DNA of 64,000 bases from Phorcus lineatus (Eukaryota; Mollusca; Gastropoda; Trochida; Trochidae). The stretch lies in contig OV121081.1 in the NCBI GenBank assembly GCA_921293015.1, positions 75,223,022 to 75,287,021 of the forward strand, written 5' to 3'. The position numbers and the translations under genes are program-made. The number at the start of each line of letters is the position of its first letter. The stretch's first letter is position 1. Shown here piece by piece: positions 36,210 to 48,659 of this stretch. Under the pieces are notes generated by a model. That model was not told where the DNA came from, searched no databases, and saw only the letters and a program-made list of their open reading frames with translations.

Positions 36210-36517
36210 CTGTCAGGCCTATGAAGCCAGATGGGTTAATATCATAGCCCATCCAAGCGGTCTGTGGTGTGAATACTGCCACAGACTCAGCAACTTTGAA
36301 GTACAGGTTTGGCTGCAATGCTGCACTGGATTTCAGCGCAGTTTCACTCATGGTTCGCTTGTTCCAGCGGTTGCTCGCAAGTTTCACTACAATGCATAGC
36401 CACAATGGTGTTGCAATGGCTTTCTCGCTGCAATGATACTAGAAGTTGTTACATATATAAGTGAAATACTCATGCAACCGGCTTAAAAAAAAACCATATC
36501 ACCTCACCTCTCCTACT
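36210..36517 (+). mobile_element. SINE-A copy inside the Harbinger-like element
   Basis: The body matches the complete SINE-A, with ATGCATAGCCACAATGGTG (about 36392), ATATAAGTGAAATACTC and the tail ACCGGCTTAAAAAAAAACC followed by ATATCACCTCACCTC. The tRNA-like head is badly degraded. Its position makes it younger than the transposon that hosts it, or already present when that element was active. Confidence 0.75.
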
Positions 36518-37937
36518 ACTGCACCCCCAAAGCTAGAGATGTGACATTTTTGGTGAATAAGTTTCATGTCAATTGACAATATTTTCAAAGCTGAATATAT
36601 ATGTCATGATGAAGTGGGAAAATTTACTGGATAAAATAGATTTAATCAATTAACCATCATTGTTATTTTTATGTGATATTATATATATATGTTTATTCTT
36701 AACCCATATTTTTAATGCCATATAGGCAGAAATCTGTTGAGTCATAAATAATTCCTAGAACAAGAGAGCATTTTTGAATCAAGAGAAACATGAAAACAAT
36801 GTTGTAAAAAAATTTCAACCTGAAAAAAGACTTAGGTGCTTCAGTCACTGTAATAAGCACCGGTAATTTTTTGTTGCAGATGTATTCAATTCAATGCAAC
36901 AATGATGTCGTAGTCTTTCTCCCTGTGATTATTTAGTTTGGTTTTTGTAGATAATATTTTAAATTTGATTTACAATTGATTTGAATTTGTTCATCATATT
37001 TTATTCACTTGGAAAAGAATAGGTAACACGTGTAGTAACTAAAAAACTCTCCTCTAATAATGTGCAAAATTTATTTAAATATTTGTACAAATCAAAAGGA
37101 CAGAATGTGAACCAGTAGAGAGGGGTTACAAAAAAATAAATAACAAACATTAAAGAGATAAAGAAATCAATAATTTTCATTGATATAAGTTAGATGCGCT
37201 TGAATGATTAGCCACACCTAGCAACTAGCAACTGTAGCTAATAGCACACTATCATGATTGTAATCATATATTTAATTTAAAATTTTAGAACAGTAATTTG
37301 TCGGTAGTATTTAGTATAAACATTTTATGTGATTTTTTATAACAACTATTGTGTGTTTTCGTATAAGTTTAGTTGAAGAAAGAATATCGATTCGCTCAAG
37401 TCTGCGTTGGGTATGAATTTTCACATGACTCAATTTCGCACGGCACTAGAATTCAAGCGACGCAACTCTTTTATTTCATTACAAAGTACGAATTCAAGGA
37501 CAATTTAAGTGTGGATAGGAAAAATTAAGTTTTATTTACTGGTCTTTTGTGTCTTTCTTTTATCTCAAATATGATTTTCGACAACATAAAATGTGAATTA
37601 AGAGCCAAAGTCCTTTAAAAGTCACAGGCAACAAACTGACATCTCACCGGTCACCCGGACGAAAGTTTTTCTCCCAATCAAAACAAAATCTTCCTGTTTG
37701 CAGGTGCGTGAAAATCCCTAATAATAGCAATAAATTTCACACGTAAGGACTTACGAGTGGAAAGGGCCGGGGCACTCCTAGATTTACGACTGATATCTCT
37801 ACTAGTTAACACGTGCACCTTTTTGTGAAACGCATCCAAATCGTAGATCTACGTTTACGTGTGAAAATCATTCGTAAACTAAGTTACGATTGTTGTGAAA
37901 CGGGGTCCTGATTTCCAAACACAGTATGTTTATCTCC

Positions 37938-40359
37938 ATTCTACCATAACAACGTTTTACAACTGAACTATTTCTTTCACGTTAGCTCGGTTGTGCTGTG
38001 TCATCGATGCCCGTGCACGATTTCCACGGACTGACATTCACATTTGAATCTCGAACATTACCGACAATTTCCAAACGCTTTAAAAGGAGCTCACCCTTTT
38101 AGTATTTCGCGACCAGCGTCGGAGTTCGGAATAATTTCTGCAATATTTTAAATAGTTTGAAGTCTGTATTTAGGCATTGATGTTTTTAATAAAGTTGTGA
38201 GGTGAATGCAATTTATATTTTGATGATTTTGATGTGATATTTTGTCAGTTTCTGTTTCAAACCATCACTAACCCTAACACCGTGTTATTGAATGCCTGCC
38301 TTCATGAAATGTAAACTGTCAGGGTTTCGCCGTGTTTGACCGTGTTATGCATTTGCATACTTTTATTAAATTGGATTTATACATATATCTGTGCTATTTT
38401 GATCAAAATAATGTTATCTTTTGTAAAAATGTCTGGTACACAAGTATTTAGAGAATACTGTTGCTAGGCAACTAGTGAATTCTTGCGCGTTAGACGAAGT
38501 GACAAGAAGACTGTATAACCAGATTATAGGCATTCTGATTTTTCACAGCAGCCAATCAGAATTGGCTATTTCGCACAGTTATGGTAGAATACTGGTTAAC
38601 TTTAGCACGGTAAGTAAACATTTCCTATTTAATCAAGAATGTCATACACGTATAGTACGTCTTTGACTTTTATAAGGTATTCATATTCAATTATTTTCAA
38701 GTTGTCCAAGGAACATGCTTATGTTTTCAAGAATGCAAGTCTCATTGCGTAGATTTTCATTATGAACAGTCTTATATTTTGCTTAGATTTAGTTCGAACA
38801 TGATTATGCAATAAAGCAGGGAACATCTTAGTAATTTACATCATATCAGAATTTCTGCAGATTTCGATGGAGCCTTAAAGTGACATAGAGTAGTTTTCAT
38901 GATTTTTCATGTGGCTTTAGTAAAAATACCTTATGGCCTGTGTTCAGTTATAATCGCCCTCCTAAACTTGCATCTTTATCTCTAAGATGCCAAAATAATG
39001 ATATTTTCTTGTTTTCAATGTAAATCGGAAAACGGCCCGACACATTTTAAGGAGTAAAAAAAAATGGTGTCGCATATAACATGTACATTAGTTTAATGAC
39101 CTACGTGACACTATCAAGGTATTCTTGTCTTTGTGTCTGCTGTAAATAAGTTTCAAAAATTACGTTTGAGCCATTGGCGCCCGCTACTGTCCGGTTTTCG
39201 ATCACAAATCACGAATTTTACCCACTTATTGTGACTAAACTGATCAGCGTTAGGATTACCAATTTCTGAAACAACCACTACTTCTGGATAAAAAAAAACA
39301 TTTATGAAGTTTGACATATTTTACTTTAACAACATACTGTGTGCCCGTCCCTCGGCCCTCTCATTGCATTATCACTTAAAGATTCTTACCTAATTCAACT
39401 CCTAAAACAACATGGAGTTTAAAGGCTAAGTAAGAGAGAATTGAGATTTGCCGTAGTCCTATACTGGTGACCTGTCTCATGACCAGCAGTTTAAAGTGGA
39501 AGAATTACATTTTTATAATTGCATTTTCCGTTATCCTGTGATTTCACAACTCCCAAATCCCCTCTCAAAAGTATAGCATGTCACATGTATGTAGATTTGA
39601 AGATTACATCTCAGTTTGCGCAATGCATTATTCATTGGCCCATTGCCTTGAGAGACAAAGTATAATTTCCATTATTTTACAAGATCAATTTAACCACGTA
39701 CATCTTGTATTCAAAGTGCATGCAACAGACAGAAAAAACTGCTTGTCTTGGTGGATTACAGATATGATTTTAAACTTTGTCTCACGGCGTCTATCAGCAT
39801 TTGTAATTAGAAAAACATTTTGAAATGATAGTAAGATCTCATATCCTATCTTAATGTTAAATCAAGGATTTATTGAAATAGTGAAGTTGTAAAACAATGT
39901 CACCGATATAAGGATGAGATAAATTGTCCTTATCATTAAGTCTCAACATAATTGTAGAAGTAGGTTCATATCAGTTGCCTTAGGCCTTACAATTAATTAA
40001 CGGGCTTAAAGTGTTGACTTAATAATTCTCGTGGTTAAAATATGACGGTTTTTTGTTAATTTATATAATGTTTAAGCCATACTTTCACTCTGAACATTTT
40101 GAAGGTGAAAAGCAAACACATTAATTTGTAATTATGTAATCAAATATAGTTCCTTTGTGACTCCTCAAAGTATACCCTCATCCGATTTGAGCTTCATGAA
40201 TCTCCACAGTAGATTCCTGATATGAGTGCATTTTCCTTAACGCTTCAATCTATGTAAAGTATGTATCCCATTTTGTTTTTACTAACAACCCACTTGATTA
40301 AGATTTGAATAAATGTTCTGAAACTTCGTCACTTTAACATAAAAGAAATTCGTACGTGA
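37938..40359. other. non-coding, nothing recognised
   Basis: AT-rich sequence. Short frames (38475-38666 and 39578-39823 on plus) lack recognisable domains. No shared repeat was found. Confidence 0.5.
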
Positions 40360-40622
40360 CTCCTCCGCGACGCCCAATCGCGGCGTGGAGGTTTGTGTTT
40401 CAGCATGACCATAGGCTACGTCAGCGGGATCATTCCTGTTCTCATCAGGTGCAATCATGTTGAACAGGTCAAAGGGCAGATAATTGGTCATTCAAAATCT
40501 GCTGTCTTCCTCCTACTAAATCTTTATGTCAGTCTTTCTCTTTAACACCCTATGCTTCTCTAACTAATCAGCGTGTTGAGTGAATGGTATATTGTTGGCA
40601 GCACGTTAGACCCTACTTACTG
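40360..40622 (+). mobile_element. old diverged SINE-B copy
   Basis: Recognisable blocks include CGCGGCGTGGAGGTTTGTGT (compare CGCGGTGTGGTGGTTTGCGT), GGTCAAAGGGCAGA, TGTCAGTCTTTCTCTTT and GCACGTTAGACCCTACTTAC. Divergence is much higher than in other copies, suggesting an older burst or a related subfamily. Confidence 0.5.
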
Positions 40623-41070
40623 ACTTTGCCTGAATGTGTGATAAAAATGTTCAAAGTGACAGACCACTCATATCCTCAGTCACATTGTTCTCCGTAAGCA
40701 ACGCGAACGCAGAGGTCTACGCTTTTCCAATAGAAGAAACAATTAATATACCTGTTTCGTAAGGTCATTCAATTTGTAACTGTAATGACGGTTGCAGCCG
40801 TAGATCTATACCAATACCTTTAGAGCCAAGTTTAGTCTAGTTTAATAACTAAAATGTTGTGCAAATTATAGATCAGCTGAGACATATTTCTACGTATACG
40901 TACACACTTGTTATTTTCAGTAATATTTTCAAAATTTAATATTCAAATAACTTTTCAATTTTCAAAAATTCTAGTATTTCTTGGGATTGTAAAGTCAACA
41001 GGCATATGAGAAATGTGATTGTTACTATTCAACATCCAATCTGAATGATCAGCTAGCACATTTCTCTTAA

Positions 41071-43165
41071 CCCTCCCGATGCATTGACATTTTACTGTGC
41101 TTTGGTGCTTCCCTGGGCCTCATGGGCCCCGGCATATCATTCGTTTCTATTTCGGACCCCTTTGAACTGGCTATGAGGCTGTGATATCTTATGAACAATT
41201 CATTGCAACCATGGAGCAGCTGAGAATGAAATTTGATCTGATTGGGTAAGTATGTTCAGTTCCGTCGAGATTTTTTGTCTTTCTTCGTACTGCAGATGCA
41301 ACATCTACGTCGTTTTCCGAGATCACTTAGATCCGGATCATCTGACAGAACATCCTTCACAATGTCCTGGAGCTGACGCCTTTTCGACATTCCCTTCCTC
41401 CTGCTGACAAGAGGATGCATCAGAGCTTCAGCAATGGCTTGTAGAAACTCACGTCTAGGAACTCCAGCTGATACATTCCACTGAGGGAAATTGTTCCATG
41501 CTGTGTAGGATGCAATGCCGGCGACATCTAGCATGTTAGTAAACATCACCATCGGCCATCTCCTGCTCATCCGTTGTGTTGAATATCCATGGGCCATCTG
41601 ATCCATTGTATCAACTGCTCCTTTTATTTGTTGTAGTAGAGAACTATGTCTGGCTTCTTCTTTTGAGAACCATCAACGTCAGCTGTCTTGTGCATTTTGC
41701 TGAGCAGAGTGACACTCTTGGACCTCTTGCATTGGTGACTGACAATAGTTGTCTTGTCTTGAAATGCAAAGACATAATCGTGAACACCTCTCGCTGTCTT
41801 GGTGCTGAATGCGGCAGGTAAAAAACGCTTGTTCTGTCTGACAGTGCCAACCAAAGTGAGACCATTAGAAATAAGTTCCATGGTCAGGAAAGAATTTGTA
41901 TGCTGTGATGTTACGATTTGAGTGAATGTAAGGCCTGCAGAGTTCCAATGTAATACTTCTACCCAGTCCAACGTGGGCACTTCTGCCTTCCTTTCCGAGA
42001 TATGACATGGAAGGAGATAACAGTTGCTAGAGTCAACTAACCAGAACAGTTTGAGTCAATATTTGTCGGGTTTGGCTTGAATATAATAAATAAAGTAACA
42101 TCTGCCACGAAATGGGACCAGCTGTTCATCAACAGTAAGGTTGTCTCCGGGTACGTAATATCGACCCAAACATGTTTGGAACTCCTCCCTAATCTCATGG
42201 ATCGGTGCCAGCTTGTCCTTCTGACGCCGTTGACTTCTGGTCTCTTTGTCATCAAAACGCTGTATACTCAAGAGATCCTTGAATCGACGTTGAGACATTG
42301 TTGCTCGTACAAAAGATATTCCGTATTGTTTGCTCCACAATACATCAGTGTCAACCATATTTATTTTGAGATGTCCAAGAGTCAGTAATATTTCTACAAG
42401 AGCCGACAATTCTATCTCATCTGTCTCTGCCCATTCCTGGGTATCTTTCCCTTTTTCTTTCATCACTCTCCTCCCTTCCTTATTTTTAAAGGTGACAATT
42501 TTTTAGTGATATTTTTGGTGATATACAGTTGAAACATGTATCTGTCTCATTGATGATATGATCTGCATGTATAACCTTCTGAAAAGGACCTTGAATGATG
42601 TTGCGTTGCGGAGTTCGAGATTGTGCTGGTGGGTGGTAGACCATTTGCCTTCTTTGCCGACAAAAATGTCATGATCATCAGCGTTATCATCAACATCAGA
42701 TGATGTTAATTCAGAACTATCTGAAGATGTATTATTGTCAGAAGCATCCAGAGGTAGATAGTCAATATCTGAACCACTTCCTTCATCAAATGCTATCCCT
42801 AGCAGACATCAAAACCTTTGTGCAAGTTACCCAAAGGCTTGGTATTTTTCTTTCGATATTTCATCTTGGATTGCTAGGACCACGTGCCACTTGCAGGCTA
42901 TATCAACAAATCTTAAAGATGCTCAAGTATTGAAAGCAATGACCTTGGGCCTCAGAGGCCCGGGGATGCACTTACTGACTGTGGATTTTAGAATTAACAT
43001 AATATTTTTTATTTTTTTCTTCAAGAGTAGATTATGTTTGATTAAACCCACATTGGGGTTTGGAAGATTACATAGAGTTATGTTATTTTATTCAAGATTT
43101 AACCAGTTTTACAGACCTCCAAAGTGGCCATCGGGCCTGTGAGGCCCCAGGTAGCATCGGGAGGG
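41071..43165 (-). mobile_element. piggyBac-family transposon, complete ends with TTAA duplication
   Basis: The element is bounded by TTAA at 41067-41070 and 43166-43169, the piggyBac target site. Its ends CCCTCCCGATGC and GCATCGGGAGGG are a perfect 12-bp inverted repeat. Length is 2095 bp. Subterminal GC-rich palindromic blocks occur near both ends and once inside: GGGCCTCATGGGCCCCGG at about 41115, GGGCCTCAGAGGCCCGGGG at about 42949 and GGGCCTGTGAGGCCCC at about 43133. These stand out from the AT-rich surroundings and are likely transposase-binding repeats. The interior holds one minus-strand transposase, now broken. Confidence 0.95.
41256..42864 (-). pseudogene. piggyBac transposase pseudogene
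   Basis: The family excises elements precisely at TTAA using a DDD nuclease. From the minus-strand N terminus there is an acidic leader (SSDVDDNADDHD, then GKEGKWSTT) near 42600-42720. The catalytic domain follows: DKLAPIHEIREEFQTC, PGDNLTVDEQLVPFRGRCYF (holding the first catalytic Asp) and AKPDKY. An in-frame TGA stands where relatives have Gly, and reading continues LKLFWLVDSSNCY. The second Asp region (DNFFTS in relatives) is frameshifted and appears mutated (NITAYKFFPDHG). The C-terminal part is recognisable: GLTLVGTVRQNKRFLP, KKPDIVLYYNK, DQMAHGYSTQRMSRRWP, MLDVAGIASYTAWN and the start of a Cys-rich zinc motif CCICSTKKDKK. Further shifts lie near 42470-42560 and 42800. It cannot make an active enzyme. 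Confidence 0.93.
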
Positions 43166-43169
43166 TTAA

Positions 43170-44270
43170 CGGCGCTTATTTTCGTAACGTTATGTTTTAC
43201 TCTATTATGCCGTTTTGAAATTGAACACGAGTATCAGTAAAATCGATTGGAATGTGTTCTCTCGGTTTCGTGATTGTAATCGATTGTGCTTTTTCACTTA
43301 TGCACGATATTCATTGATTGACATTCATAAAGAGATGACGTATTTAACTGAATGATACTAATATGAGCACATAGGGTAATTTGGCACCTTTCAATGGCAA
43401 TACAGTTCTATGAAACGTACTCTTTGTCACTTAACAGATATGTGAGATATACGTATTGAAATTGCGATGAATCATTCTGTATTATTTGACATGCATTTTC
43501 GAAATATATCAGAAATTTCAATTGATGCTATGAATATGGTATTTCTCAAATGTTTTCTGATATCTGACAATGATAACAATCTGCAGATGTTTTGCTAAGA
43601 ATTTATAGATTATTCAAATAATATAAGAAAGTTCCACCATCCTTAGGTTTTTAAAACTGTCTGCATACTGCCAGACCTGTCAAGCTGAGAATGATAATCT
43701 AATTTTACAGGCTTCTGGTTTTTCTACATGTGTTTCCAATTTTTTTCTTTCTATTATAACAACCGGGCTTGTGGATTCATAGATTGTATATGGTTTTAAA
43801 ATCATATCTGAATTACACATTTTGCTCTCAAAATTAAACCTCTTGAAAGCCCTCAAAGTCTCATATTCGACCGCCTTTGGTAACATTTAAAAAATAAGAT
43901 GTTGTAAATTTCGACTATTAAGATATTTTTGTGTTTTCTACAGACATTTTAAATATTCCATGAGTGTTGAAAGTTCATTGATGGTAAAGATATAGAGAAT
44001 CTCACCCAAGTGTCTTCTGATATCAAATATATCAACATGAGTTGATAAAAGTTACAAATTTATTTTTACTTTTATCAACGAGTCAAAAAATCATTTTTCA
44101 TTTAGATTCCGTGAAAAATATGTATTTATGAACACTGCACTACTCTAAGACTCTCAGTGGAGTGATGTCATATCATAGCATTGTGATGTCATTACTTGAT
44201 GAAGTAAAACAATTGTGATGTCATGAACTTGACTGTAATAGGGCATTGTTCAAAATCTACTGTCAAAACA
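43170..44270. other. non-coding, nothing recognised
   Basis: AT-rich DNA after the piggyBac element; no supported frame or repeat. Confidence 0.5.
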
Positions 44271-44335
44271 ATATCTCCTACAACGATATCTTGTAGGAGA
44301 TATCGCTTGATCTTCCACCAGCGATATCTCCTGTG
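44271..44335. repeat. cluster of overlapping hairpins
   Basis: ATATCTCCTACAA at 44271-44283 pairs perfectly with TTGTAGGAGATAT at 44291-44303. GATATCGC at 44298-44305 pairs with GCGATATC at 44321-44328, so the middle segment could form either of two hairpins. It may be the core of a small foldback element. Confidence 0.7.
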
Positions 44336-47300
44336 GAACACAGTTTTGGATCATAAACCTAGATTCTTCGTAACAGATTAATTATATTCTGACGCTGGAA
44401 CACTTCAAAGGAAATTGTCTTTGACAGAACATATTGAAGGTACCGTCATTGCAATATCATAGAAAATTCTCTGACAGGATTGTATGCAACATGTAACATT
44501 TTATTTTCCCACAGTTTCGCTTGGATGGGAATGTGCTCTTGATATTGAGTGTTTTGACTCAAATCCCGCAAAGGACGATTTTTTTAAAAAGCATACAAAT
44601 TTGTACTATTGCAGTTGGTTTGATATTTGGGTGAAATATTGTATCTTAATACTGTTTTAATATTGTCATCACTTTATTTTATTCAAAAACATAATTTTTA
44701 AAAACAATTTCATCACATTCTTTTGCAGGTGACATTAATTATCCAACATTATCAAACTGGTCACCTTCGATCGTTTTGTTTCTGATGTTGGATATGGCAG
44801 AAACAATTAAATCCTTAAAACATATAGATAGACATTTGGACAATCACCCTGATTGCGACATGATCTAAATGATATTTAAATTTTATTTTAAAATAACATG
44901 TACACAGCGGATGTCATCCGTCATCGTAACCCGAGGGACTGCCCTTAAAGTAAAAGGAAACAATAAATATGTCTGTGCTCATTATATATTTAGTAAGGTC
45001 TACAGAGAATTAAGTCAACTTCAAAGCAAGATACTATAACAATGTGTCTCCAACTTGCCAATTCTATAAAGGAAGTTAAGGTAAATATTTCCAGTTTCAA
45101 CACGTCATCTGTGCTTTTAGCGAACGCAATATACATCTTCTGACATAATATGAGTAGAAACACTGGTATCTGATATCCTCAGTCTATGAACTTTTACGAA
45201 ATGCTTAATACTTTGTAATCGAAGACCATACATGTGTAAAACGATTCAGTGTACACATCCTCGTCTACAGCGTCACGATGTATCAATGATTTAGATTGTG
45301 AATATCGGTTGATGCAAAGGGAAGATTCTGCGTTGTATGAACAACAATACTTTGAAGATACAATCTCAGATTAAATTCGTCAGCAAACTCTGTATTCAGT
45401 AAAAACCATATTTACTCCTTTAGCTCAAGATACGTGTTCCTATCATCGGGCACTGAACAATTGTTTTTTTAATACTGGTCAACTCTACATCTGTTACTTG
45501 GAAAGAAAACACAATAGTCTATTATATATTACCATAAGCACACTTTTGTCATTGCCTATTGTATAATATTTTATCTGTATAACCGTGTCATTGTCAATAC
45601 CTTTTGTTTGCCTGTATTATGAAATATGGAAAATAAAAAAAATCAATAAAAATATTTACTCCTTGATGGGATCATAGAAATATGTTCTTAATTATCCCTC
45701 CAGTAAACAATTTTGACAACTCATGTTGCAACTCATGGAAATAACCAACGGTTTTTTCCTCGGGACCTACTAAGCAGTAAAAGGCGATAGCGTTACACGT
45801 CCATTTCAGTCTTTTCTATTTTGTAAGGATATGAAATATGAAAAGGAACCAAAGATTCTCCCGCTATGAGAAGATGTAGTTTCAAATGGTGTCCATCAGA
45901 AACTCACAGGAAGTCGGTAGCCAGGTATATAAAACAGTCTTAATTTAGGTTAAAAACCCTTTTTTGCTAATCTTTCAGATGTTACTGAACCGCGATTGTT
46001 TTTCACTGGGATGTTGTTCTCCTATAAACAGTTCCCTTTGGTTCATCTTTGTGATTTCTAACGATTCAAATTGTTTTCATGTTTGAATGTCTTGTCTGCC
46101 ATTATAACCTCTTGTCAGGTTTCAGAGTCGCATAGACAGACATTTTAGGACAATCCAGGTTGAAGTTCTGGCAAACTGTACTAAATAGTAGAAGAAGAAC
46201 CGTCACATATTAATTGTTATTATGCCCTTAACAACAATTCTTCAAAGTGCAAGTTTCATATCTATAAACCATTTCTATGTTTTTCCAACATTTTCCTAAG
46301 TAGTGTTGATTTATAAAGGTTAAAGATGCCAGAGGAGACCTCATTACGTTTCTTTTAGACAAGATAATCAAGTGTCACCATTTCGTCCTGGTAAGGCTAT
46401 CCAGTTTATAAGACAAAAATCGCAATGTGCGTCATAAGTTTCAAATTACTACTACGCAGAATATGCTTATTTCTATGTTATAAAATGACAATGATACAAT
46501 AATTATCTATTTATGAATATTATAGTTTGTAAGCTTACACCGTAGATCTAAGGTTGTTTTTTTCCAACAAATTCTCTATTTCTATAAGTTTATACTTTCT
46601 TCTCCAAATAACTTTGATACGTAGTCGCTTGTCATCCTATTCTTATCTTGTTACCTTAGCTATATCATGTATATGTTGTTTTACATTTGTTGTTTTATAT
46701 ATTATTCTATTGTATATATGGGTTTAGTTAGGATTGAAAAAAACTTATCTCTGATAACTGAAATGATTTCTATCAACATGAAACATCAGCTCATTAAATT
46801 CACTTCAACAAATCACTGGATTCACTGTTCCGACGATATTTTTGTCTTCTTATGTTTTCTTGTTCTCCTTAAATACATTTATGCAAGGAAAACCTGTCAA
46901 TGATCTTTCTTATAATATAATTTATTCAGTAGGATTTTTGTTTCTAGGAATGTGTTTGAAATAAGGTCCCAAGACAAAGAGACAATGTTTATGTGTATAA
47001 GTTACCTTTGCCACGAAAAAATACAGAGAATATCAACTTCATTCTTGAGATTGAAGTTTGACTTTTAAAGCTTTACGCGACATTATTTTTTTCGGTACCT
47101 TATCAAGACAGTATGCACAAATGTAGAAATACACGGTTCTATACTTTGAATTTTGCAACAGATATTTTCACTTCTGTGAAATTTTACTGCACATATTACA
47201 TACTCTAAAGTAACACGATTTGTCTGTTGTCACAACCGCACTTAACACGTTATTATGTTACATTTTGTGTCGATCAAACCATGACTGTCCTGAAAATAAA

Positions 47301-47352
47301 CTCCATAGAAAACTTCAAGTCTATTACACAACAGTTGGTCTCCTTGTCGGTA
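44336..47352. other. non-coding, nothing recognised
   Basis: Three kilobases of AT-rich sequence. A plus-strand frame at 46667-46903 is hydrophobic but shows no known motif or homologous context. Confidence 0.5.
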
Positions 47353-47540
47353 GACCAGTCACTTCAAAGAGAGTTTGATCTCCTACGGATGGAAGATTAA
47401 GATCATTTGAAGATCAGATGTCTCGACTCAAACTCTTTTATCAAATTTGCAAAATTGGTCTGTGCCATTCACAGACAAATGGAGGATAAATGTTTGTTTA
47501 AAACTTGGCACTGAAATAAATTGTATTTGACAGGTCTTAA
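47353..47540. repeat. dispersed repeat C, copy 1
   Basis: Shares ordered blocks with 60162-60360: CCAGTCACTTCAAAGAGA, TTTATCAAATTTRCA, and CATTCACAGACAAA followed by a CACTgAAATA-AATTG stretch. The two copies are moderately diverged and in the same orientation. The nature of the repeat is unknown. Confidence 0.6.
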
Positions 47541-48106
47541 ACTTGCATGAATAAAACTAGCAACATAATCATCGATTATTCCTACGATTTCTCTTCACAT
47601 TGTTTACTTGATAACGAACCAATTGAAATTGTAAGTGAATATAAGTACCTTGGAACTGTCATTGACGCTCGACTTAACTTTTCTGCAAACACCGATCGTA
47701 TCTACAAAAAGTGTCAACAACGTATGTATTTTTTAAGAAGATTAAGATCTCTTAATGTTGATAAATCTAATATGAATATGTTTTATAATTGTTGCATCCA
47801 ATCTATTTAATCTTTTTCTGTACAGTGTTGGTTCGGTGCCCTTTCCCTCCAAAATAAAAACAAACTTCAAAAAATTGTCAACACTTGTTTAAAAATCACT
47901 GGCTCATCTTTTGATTCTATTTGTCAACTTTATAAATAGTGTGTCTTAAAGTCTGCCCACAACATTTTGTCTGACCCCTCCCTTAACTTATACAGTTGTT
48001 ACAAACTTTTACCTTCCGGACGCAGATATCTTATCCCTAAATTACGGACGAAAAGGGCACGTGCATCGTTTTTACCTACAAGCATTAAACTTTTAAATGA
48101 ACTTTA
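47541..48106 (+). pseudogene. LINE (L2/Rex1-like) reverse transcriptase C-terminal fragment
   Basis: One plus-strand frame encodes EYKYLGTVIDARLNFSANTD, then KKCQQRMYFLRRLRSLNVD, FYNCCIQSI, a TAA stop, CWFGALSLQNKNKLQKIVN, a TAG stop, and LLPSGRRYLIPKLRTKRARA, ending SIKLLNEL and TAA. This series is the standard end of the RT and C-terminal domain in L2/Rex1/CR1-like LINEs. Two nonsense codons but no frameshift indicate a moderately young, 5'-truncated insertion. Its 3' UTR is interrupted by SINE-B and resumes at 48431. Confidence 0.9.
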
Positions 48107-48176
48107 ACTTACGACCACGTTTTTCAAAAATTTAATCATTATGGTACTTTTATACTTTTAGATTATGATGCCTCTA

Positions 48177-48430
48177 GCAAGCTATGCCAGCCGGAGCGTT
48201 AATGCTCCTGGAAGGGACACCCAAGCTGAAGCCAGACTAAATTTGAGTACTTCTAAAACCTGTTGTCTATCTCTCATTATGCCTTTCTTTCAGTCTTTTC
48301 CTTCGTCCTTTCGATCCCTTTCTCCCTTTTCTGTCCACTCTCTTTTGGATGCTCGTCATCCACGTGTTTAATAACTGAAATATTGTTCAAAGCACGTTAA
48401 ACCCCAACTCACTTACTCACTCACTCACTT
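48177..48430 (+). mobile_element. SINE-B inserted in a LINE 3' UTR
   Basis: 5'-truncated SINE-B from GCTATGCCAGCCGGAGCGTT to a (CTCA)n tail. LINE 3' UTR sequence lies on both sides, so the SINE is younger than the LINE copy. Confidence 0.85.
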
Positions 48431-48595
48431 ACACACAATCTGTATTTAATCTGTATTTAATATTTATAAGGTTTGTTTGTTTATATGTCTATGCCTTGTT
48501 CATATGTCTTAACTGTTATATGTTGCGTCACTGTTGTAATAAGAATTCCTTTATCGGGCAATAAATTATTATTATTATTTTTATTATCATTATCA

Positions 48596-48627
<32 letters not shown>

Positions 48628-48645
48628 TACTATTATTATTATTAC
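48431..48645 (+). mobile_element. LINE 3' UTR remainder and (ATT)n tail
   Basis: After the SINE, the sequence runs to CCTTTATCGGGCAATAAATT followed by an (ATT)n microsatellite at 48565-48645. A tail of short repeats after such a motif is usual for L2/CR1-like LINE 3' ends. The frame seen here (III repeats) is microsatellite artefact. Confidence 0.7.
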
Positions 48646-48659
48646 TTGTCCTTCAAGCT

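Larger units (their letters stand above)
34501..37907. mobile_element. 3.4-kb DNA transposon with Harbinger-like ends, non-autonomous or decayed
   Basis: The termini are inverted: GACCCCGTTTCACAA at the left and TTGTGAAACGGGGTC at the right. CTG repeats on both sides (34498-34500 and 37908-37910), a 3-bp target duplication. A 3-bp duplication with CWG or TWA is typical of PIF/Harbinger elements. Subterminal regions on both sides are dense in CGTAAA/TTTACG motifs (for example CGTAGATCTACGTTTACG near 37842), plausible transposase-binding sites. No transposase frame is visible inside; the interior carries a palindrome (35144-35235) and a SINE-A (36210-36517). Superfamily assignment is inference from end sequence and duplication length. 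Confidence 0.75.

Noticed and set aside
36169-36405. 78-codon minus-strand frame
   Set aside because: It is the antisense of the SINE-A copy in the Harbinger-like element.
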